Part shown: positions 23,145 to 31,286 of the stretch, one piece after another
How the letters are laid out: every line of letters begins with the position of its first letter
Numbering within the stretch: the stretch's first letter is position 1
Source of the DNA: DASUPK01 sp963800285
Lineage (GTDB): Bacteria; Actinomycetota; Thermoleophilia; Solirubrobacterales; 70-9
Assembly (NCBI GenBank): GCA_963800285.1
Contig: CAWDAL010000030.1
Coordinates: 1-64,000 of the forward strand
Length of the DNA stretch: 64,000 nt
Direction of reading: 5' to 3'
Translations under genes and position numbers: made by a program
The notes under the pieces: model-generated
Seen by the model: the letters and a program-made list of their open reading frames with translations, nothing else
What the model was told of the DNA's origin: nothing
Database searches by the model: none

Positions 23145-23150
23145 TAAGGT
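23145..23150 (+). promoter_or_regulatory. leaderless -10 box (TAAGGT)
   Basis: Six bases before the GTG at 23157. Confidence 0.45.
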
Positions 23151-23156
23151 GACTTC

Positions 23157-23633
23157 GTGGTCGACCAAAGCGGACGGACCGAGACGCTCTACGAGCACGC
23201 GGGCGGCGATCGGGGCCTCCATCGCCTGGAGCAGATCTTCTACGACAAGGTGCTTGCCGATCCGCTCCTCGCGCCCCTGTTCGGAAAGGGCCAGCCCCAC
23301 CACGTCGAGCATCTGACCTGGTTCACGGCTGAGACGTTCGGGGGCCCGGACCGCTTCACGAAGAGACTCGGCTTCGACCACCTGATCGATGTCCACCGTG
23401 GCCTGGAGATCACCGACCAGCAGCGCGAGCGCTTCGTCGAGCTCTACCTGGAGGCGGCTTCCGAGGCCGAACTCCCTGCCGATCGGCCCTTTCGGGACGC
23501 GTTGCGAGAGCACATCGAATTCGGGGCGAAGGTGGCACAGCAGAATTCGAAGGCGAGGACGGACGCCGAGCTCTACCCCCTCCACGAGGTGCCGCGCTGG
23601 GAGTGGGACCCGGACGGCGAAGCAAAGCCCTAG
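23157..23633 (+). CDS. group II truncated haemoglobin-like protein
   Basis: 158 residues. The truncated globin fold is indicated by LYEHAGGDRGLHRLEQIFYDKVLADPLL, FGKGQPHHVEHLTWFTAETFGGP and a candidate proximal His in LIDVHRGLEI. Group II truncated globins bind O2 or NO and are common in actinobacteria. The C-terminal tail (about 25 residues, HEVPRWEWDPDG) is typical of the group. GTG start with TAAGGT six bases upstream. Confidence 0.85.
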   Translation: MVDQSGRTETLYEHAGGDRGLHRLEQIFYDKVLADPLLAPLFGKGQPHHVEHLTWFTAETFGGPDRFTKRLGFDHLIDVHRGLEITDQQRERFVELYLEAASEAELPADRPFRDALREHIEFGAKVAQQNSKARTDAELYPLHEVPRWEWDPDGEAKP

Positions 23634-23650
23634 CCGCCTGGTCGACGCGA

Positions 23651-24385
23651 ATGGACTGGTGTGAGCGAGACGGCGTGCGCTGGCTGGAGGCGGAGCTGCC
23701 GGGGGCCCGCGCAGCGTTCTCGACCCGGACCGGTGGCACGAGCGAACCGCCGTACGAGGCGCTCAACGTCGCGATCATGACCGGCGACGAGCGGGAGAGC
23801 GTGCGCGAGAACCGGCGCCGGCTGGCGGCCGCGCTCGGACGCGACCCGAACTCCGTCGTCATGGCACGCCAGGTCCACGGAGCGGAGCTGCGCGAACATC
23901 GGGCGCCCCAAGCACCCAGCGTCTACGCCGAAGTGGTCCCCAGCCCGGAGGAAGTCGATGCCCACAGCACCTCCAGCCCGGACCTGACGCCGCTGGTGAT
24001 GGTCGCCGACTGCCTGCCGGTGGCGATGGCCGGCCGGGGTGGGGTGGCGATGGCGCATTGCGGCTGGCGGGGGCTGGCCGGCGGGATCGTCGACGAGGCC
24101 GCCGGCGCGATCGAGGCGACCGCGGCGGCGATCGGTCCCGGGATCGGTCCCTGCTGCTACGAGGTGGGGGAGGAGGTCCTCACCGAGTTTGAGGACCTGG
24201 AGGGCGTCGCCGACGGGCGCATGCTCGACCTGACCGCGGTGGCCCGGCTGCTGCTCGCTCGGGCGGGCGTCACCGAGGTCGAATCCGCGGATCTCTGCAC
24301 GAAATGCAACCCGGAGCTCTTCTACTCCCACCGCCGCGACGGCGAGCGCACGGGTCGCCAGGCCGGTCTCGTCTGGATGGACTGA
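23651..24385 (+). CDS. pgeF: peptidoglycan editing factor / purine nucleoside phosphorylase, YfiH (laccase-domain) family
   Basis: 244 residues with the three zinc ligands of the YfiH family: His in ARQVHGAEL, Cys in VADCLPVAM and His in AHCGWRGLAGG. Family members act as purine nucleoside phosphorylases or deaminases, and in E. coli the protein keeps peptidoglycan free of wrong residues. It lies before yggS-like and sepF genes, as in many Gram-positive division clusters. The start at 23651 is the first Met of the domain. Confidence 0.88.
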   Translation: MDWCERDGVRWLEAELPGARAAFSTRTGGTSEPPYEALNVAIMTGDERESVRENRRRLAAALGRDPNSVVMARQVHGAELREHRAPQAPSVYAEVVPSPEEVDAHSTSSPDLTPLVMVADCLPVAMAGRGGVAMAHCGWRGLAGGIVDEAAGAIEATAAAIGPGIGPCCYEVGEEVLTEFEDLEGVADGRMLDLTAVARLLLARAGVTEVESADLCTKCNPELFYSHRRDGERTGRQAGLVWMD

Positions 24386-24388
24386 ACC

Positions 24389-25021
24389 ATGGTCGAGCCG
24401 GTCACCGACCTCGACGTCGAGCGGATCCGCTCGAACCTCGCGCGGATCCGCGAGCAGGCCGGCCCGGAGGTGGAGATCCTCGCCGCCACCAAGTACATCC
24501 GGACGGAGGACATGGGCATCCTCGCGGAGGCCGGCGTGGAGCTGGCCGGCGAGAACCGCCTCCAGGACCTGGAGGCCAAGCGCGAGCGCTGGGAGGACCG
24601 CTTCACCTGGGACTTCATCGGAAATCTGCAGAGCCGCAAGGTGAAGAGGATCCTGCCGCTGGTGCGGCTGATCCACTCGGTGGCCTCGGAGTCGGCGCTG
24701 GAGCAGCTCGGCCGCCACGGTGGCCCGGACACCGAGGTGCTGGTCGAGGTCAACCTCTCGGGCGAGGAGGAGAAGGGAGGGATCGCCCCCGACGCCCTCG
24801 ACGACTTCATCCATCGCTGTCCCGTCAGGGTCTCGGGGCTGATGACCATGCCGCCGTTCACCGAGGATCCGGAGGCCTCGCGGCCCTACTTCGCGCGCTT
24901 GGCGGAACTCGCCTCCGAGCGCGATCTGCGGCGGCTCTCGATGGGAACGAGCCAGGATTGGCCCGTCGCGGTGGAAGAAGGGGCCACGATCATCCGCCTC
25001 GGATCGACTCTCTGGGCATGA
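24389..25021 (+). CDS. YggS-family PLP homeostasis protein
   Basis: 210 residues, a fold-type III PLP-binding protein without known catalysis that keeps the PLP pool in balance. The PLP lysine is in LAATKYI (residue 34), with GENRLQDLEAK, WDFIGNLQSRKVK, EVNLSGEEEKGG, and LSMGTSQDWPVAVEEGATIIRLGS at the C terminus. Three bases after pgeF, so co-transcribed. The yggS-sepF neighbourhood is conserved in Gram-positive bacteria. Confidence 0.92.
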   Translation: MVEPVTDLDVERIRSNLARIREQAGPEVEILAATKYIRTEDMGILAEAGVELAGENRLQDLEAKRERWEDRFTWDFIGNLQSRKVKRILPLVRLIHSVASESALEQLGRHGGPDTEVLVEVNLSGEEEKGGIAPDALDDFIHRCPVRVSGLMTMPPFTEDPEASRPYFARLAELASERDLRRLSMGTSQDWPVAVEEGATIIRLGSTLWA

Positions 25022-25106
25022 ACCCGCCCCTCGGCGCGCCGAAGTCTTCATAATCGGTCAACATCGGCTGGAGGAATAACGTCCGTCAAGCCGAATCTGA
25101 GCCGAG

Positions 25107-25700
25107 ATGGCGATCAGGGACACATGGAGACGCGCGCTCGAGTACTTCGGCCTCGTCGAGGGTGACTACATCGAGGAGGGCGAGTACGACGAGGGCGACA
25201 CGGGCAGCGAGATGGCGCTCGATCAGAGCGCCGCGCCGCGCGAGGCCGCCGGCAGCATGCCCTCGCGCCGTGGCCGCGGTCGCGAGGAGGACATCGACGA
25301 CATCTTCGGCGACGACGAGCCCGCGCCTCGCCGTGGCCGCATGCGCTCGGTGGACGACACGTCGGAGGAGCCCCAGCCGCGCCGAGGCCGCCGCCGCGCC
25401 CCCGCCGGAAACGGTGGAGGCGTCGCCTCGATGCACGTCGTCACCCCGCGAAGCTTCAACGACGCCCAGCAGGTCGCCGACGAGTTCAAGCGCTCGAAGC
25501 CGGTGATCATCAACCTTCAGTCGACCGACCGCGAGCTCTCCAAGCGGCTGATCGACTTCTCCTCCGGCATGACCTACGCCCTCGGTGGCGGCATGCAGCG
25601 GATCTCCCAGGGGATTTTCCTGCTGACGCCGGAGAACGTCGAGGTCTCCGCCGAGGAGAAGGCCCGTCTGCTCGAGGGCGGCTTCTTCAACCAGTCGTAG
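25107..25700 (+). CDS. sepF: cell division protein SepF
   Basis: 197 residues. The N terminus (MAIRDTWRRALEYFGLVEG) is the amphipathic membrane anchor; a long acidic, Arg-rich linker (about residues 20-110) leads to the SepF core with VVTPRSFNDAQQVADEFK, PVIINLQ, RLIDFSSGMTYALGGGMQRIS and FLLTPENVEV. SepF ties FtsZ to the membrane in actinobacteria that lack FtsA. A CATAAT -10-like box lies at 25050-25055, downstream of the yggS-like gene. Confidence 0.95.
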   Translation: MAIRDTWRRALEYFGLVEGDYIEEGEYDEGDTGSEMALDQSAAPREAAGSMPSRRGRGREEDIDDIFGDDEPAPRRGRMRSVDDTSEEPQPRRGRRRAPAGNGGGVASMHVVTPRSFNDAQQVADEFKRSKPVIINLQSTDRELSKRLIDFSSGMTYALGGGMQRISQGIFLLTPENVEVSAEEKARLLEGGFFNQS

Positions 25701-25749
25701 TTTGCGTCTCGCGGCCAGTCCTCGCGGGGGCCGGGCGGCAGCCGCCGAA

Positions 25750-25755
25750 TAGAGT
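25750..25755 (+). promoter_or_regulatory. leaderless -10 box (TAGAGT) of proC
   Basis: Seven bases before the proC ATG. Confidence 0.5.
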
Positions 25756-25762
25756 CTCGGCC

Positions 25763-26542
25763 ATGAAGGTCGGATTCGTGGGTGCTGGAAATATGGCTGG
25801 CGGGCTCGCTCGCGGCTGGGCGGCGGCGAGCGGCGAGCCGGGGGCGCCGGAGGCAATGCTCTTCGCCGACGCGGATCCGATCAAGGCCGAGGCGCTGGCG
25901 CAGGAGGTCGGCGGCGAGGCGACGGAGGGCAACCTCTCCGTCGCCGACGGATCGGACCTGGTTGTCCTCGCGGTGAAGCCGAACGTCCTCGGCGAGGTGG
26001 CTCCCGACCTCGTCCAGGCGGGCACGCCCGTCCTGTCGATCCTGGCCGGAACGACGACGCATGCGCTTCACGAGGCGCTGCCGGGGATCGATCTGATCCG
26101 GGTGATGCCGAACCTGGGCGCGCAGCTGCGCCAGGCCGTGCTCTGTGTCGTCTACGGGGAGAAGCTCGGGACGGCTCAGCGTGAGCGAGTCGGACGGCTG
26201 CTCTCACTGGTCGGGGACGTGATCGAGCTCGACGAGGATCTGATCGACGCCGCCACCGCGATCATGGGCTGCTCGCCCGGCTACCTCGCGCTGATGGCCG
26301 AGGTCCTGGTGGAGGCCGGCGTCCGCGAGGGCCTGACCGAGGATCAGGCGCTGCGCATGGTGGCCCGCTCCATGAGCGCCACGGGGGGACTGCTCGAGCT
26401 GCACGACCCGGGGGCTCTGAAGCGGGCCGTCGCCTCTCCCGGCGGGATGACCGAGGCGGGCCTCAACGCCCTGGAGGAGCACGACATCCAGGAGACGCTC
26501 AACGCCGCTGTTGAGGCTTCCCTCGAGCGGGTGCGCAAATGA
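25763..26542 (+). CDS. proC: pyrroline-5-carboxylate reductase
   Basis: 259 residues, the last enzyme of proline synthesis (NAD(P)H reduction of P5C). The Rossmann motif GFVGAGNMAGGLARG is at residues 4-18; VLAVKPNVL, SILAGTT, RVMPNLGAQL, and the C-terminal ATGGLLELHDPGALKRAVASPGGMT signature follow. It sits in a sepF cluster with yggT and lspA, a common arrangement. The end overlaps yggT as ATGA. A leaderless promoter precedes it. Confidence 0.95.
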   Translation: MKVGFVGAGNMAGGLARGWAAASGEPGAPEAMLFADADPIKAEALAQEVGGEATEGNLSVADGSDLVVLAVKPNVLGEVAPDLVQAGTPVLSILAGTTTHALHEALPGIDLIRVMPNLGAQLRQAVLCVVYGEKLGTAQRERVGRLLSLVGDVIELDEDLIDAATAIMGCSPGYLALMAEVLVEAGVREGLTEDQALRMVARSMSATGGLLELHDPGALKRAVASPGGMTEAGLNALEEHDIQETLNAAVEASLERVRK

Positions 26543-26844
26543 GCCCATTGCTCGCGATCACCCGGGTCGACGTCGCGAACTACGTCGGCGCCGTCTTCCT
26601 CGTCTACTTCATCCTGATCTTCATCCGGGTCCTGCTCTCCTGGATCCCCCGGATGCCGTACTACCCGTGGCTGCGAGCTACCGTCGATTTCGTCCACCAG
26701 GTCGTGGATCCGTATTTGAACCTCTTCCGGCGCGTGATCCCGCCTCTCGGCGGAGGCGGGATGGCGATCGACATCAGCCCGATCCTCGCGATCCTCATCC
26801 TGTTCATCGTCGGGCGCGTGGTCGTATCGCTGATTCACGGTTGA
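26539..26844 (+). CDS. YggT family membrane protein
   Basis: 101 residues with two transmembrane regions (about 11-32 and 77-97) linked by the YggT signature SWIPRMPYYPWLRATVDFVH-QVVDPYLNLFRRVIPP. Members lie next to sepF/divIVA genes and have been linked to osmotic tolerance and division; the exact role is unknown. Coupled to proC by ATGA. Confidence 0.92.
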   Translation: MSPLLAITRVDVANYVGAVFLVYFILIFIRVLLSWIPRMPYYPWLRATVDFVHQVVDPYLNLFRRVIPPLGGGGMAIDISPILAILILFIVGRVVVSLIHG

Positions 26845-26852
26845 GGAAGCCG

Positions 26853-27296
26853 ATGGCTCTGCTGGTCCCCGCGCTCGCGGCCTGCGGGGTCGTGGTGGCG
26901 GTGGACCAGGGCACCAAGGCGCTCGCGACGTCGCTGGTGACGCGCGGAGACCGGGTCGAGGTGCTGCCCTTCCTCGCCTTCGAGAACGTCCGCAACAAGG
27001 GCGTCGCGTTCGGCATCGGCGGCGACATCTCAGCCGTCCTCATCGGAGCGACGATCGTCGTGCTCCTCGGCTTCCTGCTGTTCCTCGCCTCCAGGTCCCG
27101 CAGCGGCTGGCTCGTCTGGGTTCCCGCCGCCCTGCTCATCGGAGGGGCACTGGGGAACCTGGCCGATCGCGTGCGCGACGGGGCGGTGACTGACTTCATC
27201 GACCTGCCCCTCTGGCCGACCTTCAACCTGGCGGACGTGGCGATCGTCATCGGCGTCCTGCTGCTGTTGCTCGACGTCGAGCGCTCACGAACCTGA
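26853..27296 (+). CDS. lspA: lipoprotein signal peptidase (signal peptidase II)
   Basis: 147 residues, four transmembrane helices. It cleaves signal peptides of lipid-modified prolipoproteins. VVAVDQGTKALA near residue 15, NKGVAFGIG, then the two catalytic aspartates in GNLADRVRDGAVTDFIDLP and FNLADVAIVIG. Substrates include the lipoprotein at 7554. The ATG at 26853 is nine bases after the yggT stop; the last base is shared with the next gene. Confidence 0.95.
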   Translation: MALLVPALAACGVVVAVDQGTKALATSLVTRGDRVEVLPFLAFENVRNKGVAFGIGGDISAVLIGATIVVLLGFLLFLASRSRSGWLVWVPAALLIGGALGNLADRVRDGAVTDFIDLPLWPTFNLADVAIVIGVLLLLLDVERSRT

Positions 27297-27970
27297 TGGA
27301 GGCCGAGCGGCTGATCGTCCACCTCGACGAGGACCTCGCCGTGATCGAGAAGCCCGCGGGACTGGTCGTCCACGCCGCGCCCTCGCACAGGGGGGAGACG
27401 CTCGTCGACCTGCTCGAGGGCCTCGTGGGCGGGGGAGAGGGAGACCGGCCGGGCATCGTCCACCGCCTCGACAAGGACACCTCGGGGCTGATGGTGGTCA
27501 CTCGAAACGAGGAGGCGCATCGGGAGCTGGCGCGGATGGTGAAGGCCCGGGAGGTGGTTCGCGAGTACACGGCGCTGGTCGAGGGGCGGCTCGACAGCCG
27601 GACCGGGACCATCGATGCGCCGCTCGGGCGGGATCGGCGGCAGCGAACAAGACGGGCGGTGAAGGGGGCGGGATCGAGGGAGGCGCGGACCCACTTCGAG
27701 GTGATCGAGACGCTGCCGGCCGACACGCTCGTGCATGCACGGCTCGAGACCGGGCGCACGCATCAGATCCGGGTGCACTTCGCCGCGATCAAGCATCCGG
27801 TGGTTGGGGACCCGGAGTACGGAGCCCGCGGACGGCACGGGCTCGGGCGGCAGTTCCTGCACGCCTCGCGGTTGGGGTTCGCCCACCCCCGCACCGAGGA
27901 GAGGCTGGAGTTCACCTCCGAGCTCCCGGAGGACCTTCGCGAAGCTCTTGAAAAGGGGCGACAGGGGTGA
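27296..27970 (+). CDS. RluA-family pseudouridine synthase, no S4 domain
   Basis: 224 residues. The catalytic motif GIVHRLDKDTSGLMVV holds the nucleophilic Asp (about residue 57); LARMVKAREVVREYTALVEG and ETGRTHQIRVHFAAIKHPVVGD are family signatures. RluD-type enzymes normally have an N-terminal S4 RNA-binding domain of about 80 residues; here the protein begins directly at the catalytic domain, so the RNA target (23S rRNA for RluD, other sites for RluA/TruC) is not certain. It follows lspA, the usual place for rluD, with a one-base overlap. Confidence 0.88.
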   Translation: MEAERLIVHLDEDLAVIEKPAGLVVHAAPSHRGETLVDLLEGLVGGGEGDRPGIVHRLDKDTSGLMVVTRNEEAHRELARMVKAREVVREYTALVEGRLDSRTGTIDAPLGRDRRQRTRRAVKGAGSREARTHFEVIETLPADTLVHARLETGRTHQIRVHFAAIKHPVVGDPEYGARGRHGLGRQFLHASRLGFAHPRTEERLEFTSELPEDLREALEKGRQG

Positions 27971-27972
27971 GT

Positions 27973-28009
27973 TGGCGCCCTATTCCCCCGTGTGGGGAAT
28001 AGGGCGCCA
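27973..28009. repeat. 37 bp palindromic element B, copy 2
   Basis: Perfect inverted repeat: TGGCGCCCTATTCCCC, a five-base loop CGTGT, and the exact complement. It begins two bases after the pseudouridine synthase stop. Same length and outer arms as copy 1 (10296-10332). The hairpin may separate this gene from the rpsB operon, but there is no U-tract. Confidence 0.75.
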
Positions 28010-28086
28010 GATGTCCCCGGCGACGGTGGCCGCCCTGTTTCATTGCCGGTTTTCGGGGCCAGGCCTACCGCTCGCCCCACACCACC

Positions 28087-28092
28087 TACAAT
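28087..28092 (+). promoter_or_regulatory. candidate -10 box (TACAAT) for rpsB operon
   Basis: TACAAT about 118 bases upstream of the rpsB ATG; no convincing -35. It would give a leader of about 110 nt, long enough for S2-type feedback control, though no S2-binding structure was identified by eye. Confidence 0.35.
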
Positions 28093-28209
28093 CCCGCCGA
28101 CTTTGCACCCAACCCCCGCCGAGAGGCACGGGACGCTGCCCGGGCACGCAGCTCGGGTTCCCGCAGCCGCGACGGGGCATCGATCAACAACAAGCGATAG
28201 GAAGGTCAA

Positions 28210-29304
28210 ATGGCCGAGGTAGGCATCAAGGAGCTGCTGGAGGCCGGAGTTCACTTCGGTCACCAGACCCGGCGCTGGAACCCGCGCATGCGCCGCTTCA
28301 TCTACGGGGAGCGGGAAGGGATTCACATCATCGACCTGCTCCAGACGGAGCAGCTGCTCAAGCAGGCGACCGAGTTCGTCACCGAGGTCGCGGCGAAGGG
28401 CGGAGTGATCCTCTTCGTCGGGACCAAGAAGCAGGCTCGCGATTCCGTCGAGGAGTGGGCCGAGCGCTGCGGCATGCCGTACGTGAACCGCCGCTGGCTC
28501 GGCGGCCTGCTCACCAACTTCCACACGATCCGCAAGCGGATTCAGCGCCTGCACGAGCTGCGTGAGCTGAAGGAGGGCGGCCGGCTCGACCTGCTGCCGA
28601 CGAAGGAGCGCATGTCGATGGAGGCCGAGCTGCGCAAGCTCGAGTACAACCTCGGCGGCGTCGCGGACATGCAGCGCATCCCCGACGCGGTGATCATCAT
28701 CGACCTGAAGACCGAGGAGATCGCCCTTCGCGAGGCCGAGCGCCTCGAGATCCCGATCATCGGCCTGGTTGACTCCAATTGCGACCCGTCGCCGGTTCAG
28801 TACGTGATCCCCGGCAATGACGACGCGATCCGCTCCTGCGACCTGATCGTCGGCGCGCTGGGCTCCTCGATCGAGGGCGCCGCCGCCGCGTGGCGCGCCG
28901 CGGAGGAGAAGCGCCGCGCCGAGGAGGAAGAGAAGAAGCGGCGCGAGGATGAAGAGCGCAGGCGGCGCGAGGCCGAGGAGAAGGCCAAGCAGGAGGCCGA
29001 AGCGAAGGCGAAGGCCGAGGCGGAGGCCAAGGCGAAGGCCGAGGCCGACGCGAAGCAGCAGGCCAAGGCGAAGGGCGAGGCCGAGGCGAGCCAGCAGCCG
29101 GCCCAGCAGGGCGAGGCCGAGAAGGAGGCCGCCGAGGAGATCCCGCAGCCGCAGCCGGAGGGTGGCTCGCAGCCGCACGACCGGAAGGGTTCGGACGAGG
29201 AGGCCAACCGCGAGGCGGCCATCGAGGTGCCTCAGCCTCCGCCCACGGACGTGGCGGAGTCGAAGCCGGAGCCGGCGCCGACCCAGAGCGGAGGTGAGTC
29301 CTGA
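28210..29304 (+). CDS. rpsB: 30S ribosomal protein S2 with long charged C-terminal extension
   Basis: 364 residues. The S2 core (about 1-229) is complete: IKELLEAGVHFGHQTRRWNP, IHIIDLLQTEQLL, GGVILFVGTKKQA, NRRWLGGLLTNF, GLVDSNCDP and IPGNDDAIRS. From residue 230 on there are about 135 extra residues, first a Lys/Glu/Ala/Arg helix (EEKRRAEEEEKKRREDEE and repeats of KAEAEAKA), then a Gln/Pro/Glu-rich segment. Typical S2 proteins end near residue 230-260. The ribosome site is GGAAGG at 28200-28205. First gene of rpsB-tsf-pyrH-frr; the tsf ATG touches its stop codon. Confidence 0.95.
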   Translation: MAEVGIKELLEAGVHFGHQTRRWNPRMRRFIYGEREGIHIIDLLQTEQLLKQATEFVTEVAAKGGVILFVGTKKQARDSVEEWAERCGMPYVNRRWLGGLLTNFHTIRKRIQRLHELRELKEGGRLDLLPTKERMSMEAELRKLEYNLGGVADMQRIPDAVIIIDLKTEEIALREAERLEIPIIGLVDSNCDPSPVQYVIPGNDDAIRSCDLIVGALGSSIEGAAAAWRAAEEKRRAEEEEKKRREDEERRRREAEEKAKQEAEAKAKAEAEAKAKAEADAKQQAKAKGEAEASQQPAQQGEAEKEAAEEIPQPQPEGGSQPHDRKGSDEEANREAAIEVPQPPPTDVAESKPEPAPTQSGGES

Positions 29305-29930
29305 TGGCAGTCAGCGCCGCCGAGGTGAAGGCCCTTCGCGAGAAGACCGGCGCGCCGATGATGGACGTCAAGAAGGCACTCGAGGAGGCCGGCGGCGACG
29401 AGCCCAAGGCGATCGAGATCCTCCGCAAGAAGGGCGCGGCCTCCGCATCCAAGCGCAGCGGACGCGGGACCGCCGAGGGCGTGGTCGCGGCGTACACCCA
29501 CATGAGCGGAACCGGCGAGCGCAAGCAGCAGCGGATCGGCGTCCTGGTCGAGGTGCAGTGCGAGACGGACTTCGTCGCGCTCAACGACGACTTCAAGGAG
29601 TTCGCCCGCGACGTCGCCGTCCACATCGCCGCGATGAACCCGCAGCACGTCTCGCTCGAGGACATCCCCGAGGACGAGGTCGCGAACGAGCGCCGCATCC
29701 TCGAGGAGAAGGCGAAGGAGGACGGCAAGCCCGACGACATCGTCGCCAAGATCGTCGACGGCCAAATCAAGAAGTGGGCCTCGGAGATCGTCCTGCTGGA
29801 CCAGCAGCACTTCAACGAGGACAAGTACGAGGGCAAGACGATCGAGGACCTGCGCGCCGAGGTCGCGGCCAAGACGGGCGAGAACGTCCGGATCGCCCGC
29901 TTCGCGCGCTTCGAGGTCGGGCAGGAGTAG
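29304..29930 (+). CDS. tsf: elongation factor Ts
   Basis: 208 residues, a compact EF-Ts that recycles EF-Tu-GDP. VKALREKTGAPMMDVKKALEE is the conserved N-terminal domain (residues 8-28) and VEVQCETDFVALNDDFKEFA the core segment. The length is close to the short type known from Thermus rather than the roughly 280 residues of E. coli. It overlaps rpsB by one base and is followed by pyrH five bases later. Confidence 0.95.
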   Translation: MAVSAAEVKALREKTGAPMMDVKKALEEAGGDEPKAIEILRKKGAASASKRSGRGTAEGVVAAYTHMSGTGERKQQRIGVLVEVQCETDFVALNDDFKEFARDVAVHIAAMNPQHVSLEDIPEDEVANERRILEEKAKEDGKPDDIVAKIVDGQIKKWASEIVLLDQQHFNEDKYEGKTIEDLRAEVAAKTGENVRIARFARFEVGQE

Positions 29931-29935
29931 CCGGC

Positions 29936-30691
29936 TTGGCCGAGGCGGCCTTCAACCGCATCCTGCTGAAGCTCTCCGGGGAGGCCCTGATGGGCGACCT
30001 CGCCTACGGCACCGACCCCGAGCAGATCGAGCGCATCGCCCATCAGGTCCGCGAGGTGCGGGCGCAGGAGGTCGAGGTCGCGATCGTCGTCGGCGCCGGG
30101 AACATCTACCGCGGCCTGGAGGGCGCGGCCGAGGGCATGGACCGCGCCACCGCCGACTACATGGGCATGCTGGCGACCGTCCTCAACGCCCTGACGCTCC
30201 AGGACGCACTCGAGAAGGTCGGCGTCGACACCCGGGTCCTGTCGGCGATGGCCGTCACCGAGGTCGCCGAGCCGTACATCCGCCGACGCGCGATTCGGCA
30301 TCTGGAGAAGGGCCGCGCCGTGATCTTCGCGGCGGGGACCGGGAATCCGTTCTTCACCACGGACACCGCGGCCGCGCTCAGGGCGCTCGAGATCCACGCC
30401 GAGGCGATCCTGATGGCCAAGAACGGGGTGGAGGGCGTCTTCACCGCTGACCCATCGGTCGACCCGACCGCTGAGTTCCTGCCCGAGATCAGCCACCGCC
30501 AGGCGATCGAGCGGGGCCTCCGCGTCATGGACTCGACCGCGCTCTCGCTCTGCATGGACAACGACCTGCCGATCTACGTCTTCAACATGGCGGACGAACG
30601 CAACATAGATAGGATCGTCAGCGGAGAGAGGGTCGGGACTCTGGTGTCCTCGAAGCCCGCCACGGAGCCAACTCCTGGGGTGCGCAGCTGA
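29936..30691 (+). CDS. pyrH: UMP kinase
   Basis: 251 residues, amino-acid-kinase fold. It phosphorylates UMP to UDP. RILLKLSGEALMG is the phosphate-binding N terminus; VVGAGNIYRG, MDRATADYMGMLATVLNALTLQDALE, FAAGTGNPFFTTDTAAALRA and AKNGVEGVFTADP are family motifs. It starts with TTG five bases after tsf, without a strong ribosome site, and shares a base with frr, so translation is probably coupled. Confidence 0.96.
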   Translation: MAEAAFNRILLKLSGEALMGDLAYGTDPEQIERIAHQVREVRAQEVEVAIVVGAGNIYRGLEGAAEGMDRATADYMGMLATVLNALTLQDALEKVGVDTRVLSAMAVTEVAEPYIRRRAIRHLEKGRAVIFAAGTGNPFFTTDTAAALRALEIHAEAILMAKNGVEGVFTADPSVDPTAEFLPEISHRQAIERGLRVMDSTALSLCMDNDLPIYVFNMADERNIDRIVSGERVGTLVSSKPATEPTPGVRS

Positions 30692-31257
30692 TGAGCGAGA
30701 TGATCGACGAGCTACTGGCGGACGCCAATGAGCGCATGCAGAAGTCGGTCGACTCGACGCGCAACGAGCTCGCCACAGTACGCACCGGCCGCGCCTCCCC
30801 GCACCTGCTCGACCGTCTCAACATCGACTACTACGGCGCGCAGACGCCGCTCAAGCAGCTGGCGCAGGTGGCGGCGACGGACGCGCGCATGCTGACGGTC
30901 ACGCCCTACGACAAGTCCTCGATCAACACGATCGAGAAGGCGGTCATGGAGTCCGACCTCGGACTCACGCCATCCAACGACGGCAACGTCATCCGCCTCC
31001 AGATCCCCGAGCTGACCGAGGAGCGCCGCAAGGAGCTCGTCAAGGTGGTTCACGGAGTCGCCGAGCAGGGCCGAGTCGCCGTCCGCAACATCCGCCGCGA
31101 CGTCATGCATGACCTCCGCGAGCTGAAGAAGGAGGGCGAGGCCGGCTCGGACGATGAGCACCACGGCGAGACCGAGCTCCAGAAGCACACGGACGCCGCC
31201 ATCGGCGAGATCGACAGCCTCCTGAAGGGCAAGGAGGAGGAGATCATGGAGGTCTAG
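30691..31257 (+). CDS. frr: ribosome recycling factor
   Basis: 188 residues. With EF-G it splits post-termination ribosomes. MQKSVDSTRNELATVRTGRASPHLLD and VDYYG-type INIDYYGAQTPLKQLA segments at the N terminus, then PYDKSSINTIEKAVMESDLGLTPSNDGNVIRLQIP, and the helix ERRKELVKVVHGVAEQGRVAVRNIRRD. It shares its first base with the pyrH stop. Confidence 0.96.
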   Translation: MSEMIDELLADANERMQKSVDSTRNELATVRTGRASPHLLDRLNIDYYGAQTPLKQLAQVAATDARMLTVTPYDKSSINTIEKAVMESDLGLTPSNDGNVIRLQIPELTEERRKELVKVVHGVAEQGRVAVRNIRRDVMHDLRELKKEGEAGSDDEHHGETELQKHTDAAIGEIDSLLKGKEEEIMEV

Positions 31258-31286
31258 GCTCCGCCGGACCTTCGATCTCCCCTCCG

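Noticed and set aside
27973..28009. Intrinsic terminator after the pseudouridine synthase gene
   Set aside because: The stem is perfect, but no T-run follows on either strand; a second copy of the same 37 bp elsewhere makes it a repeat.
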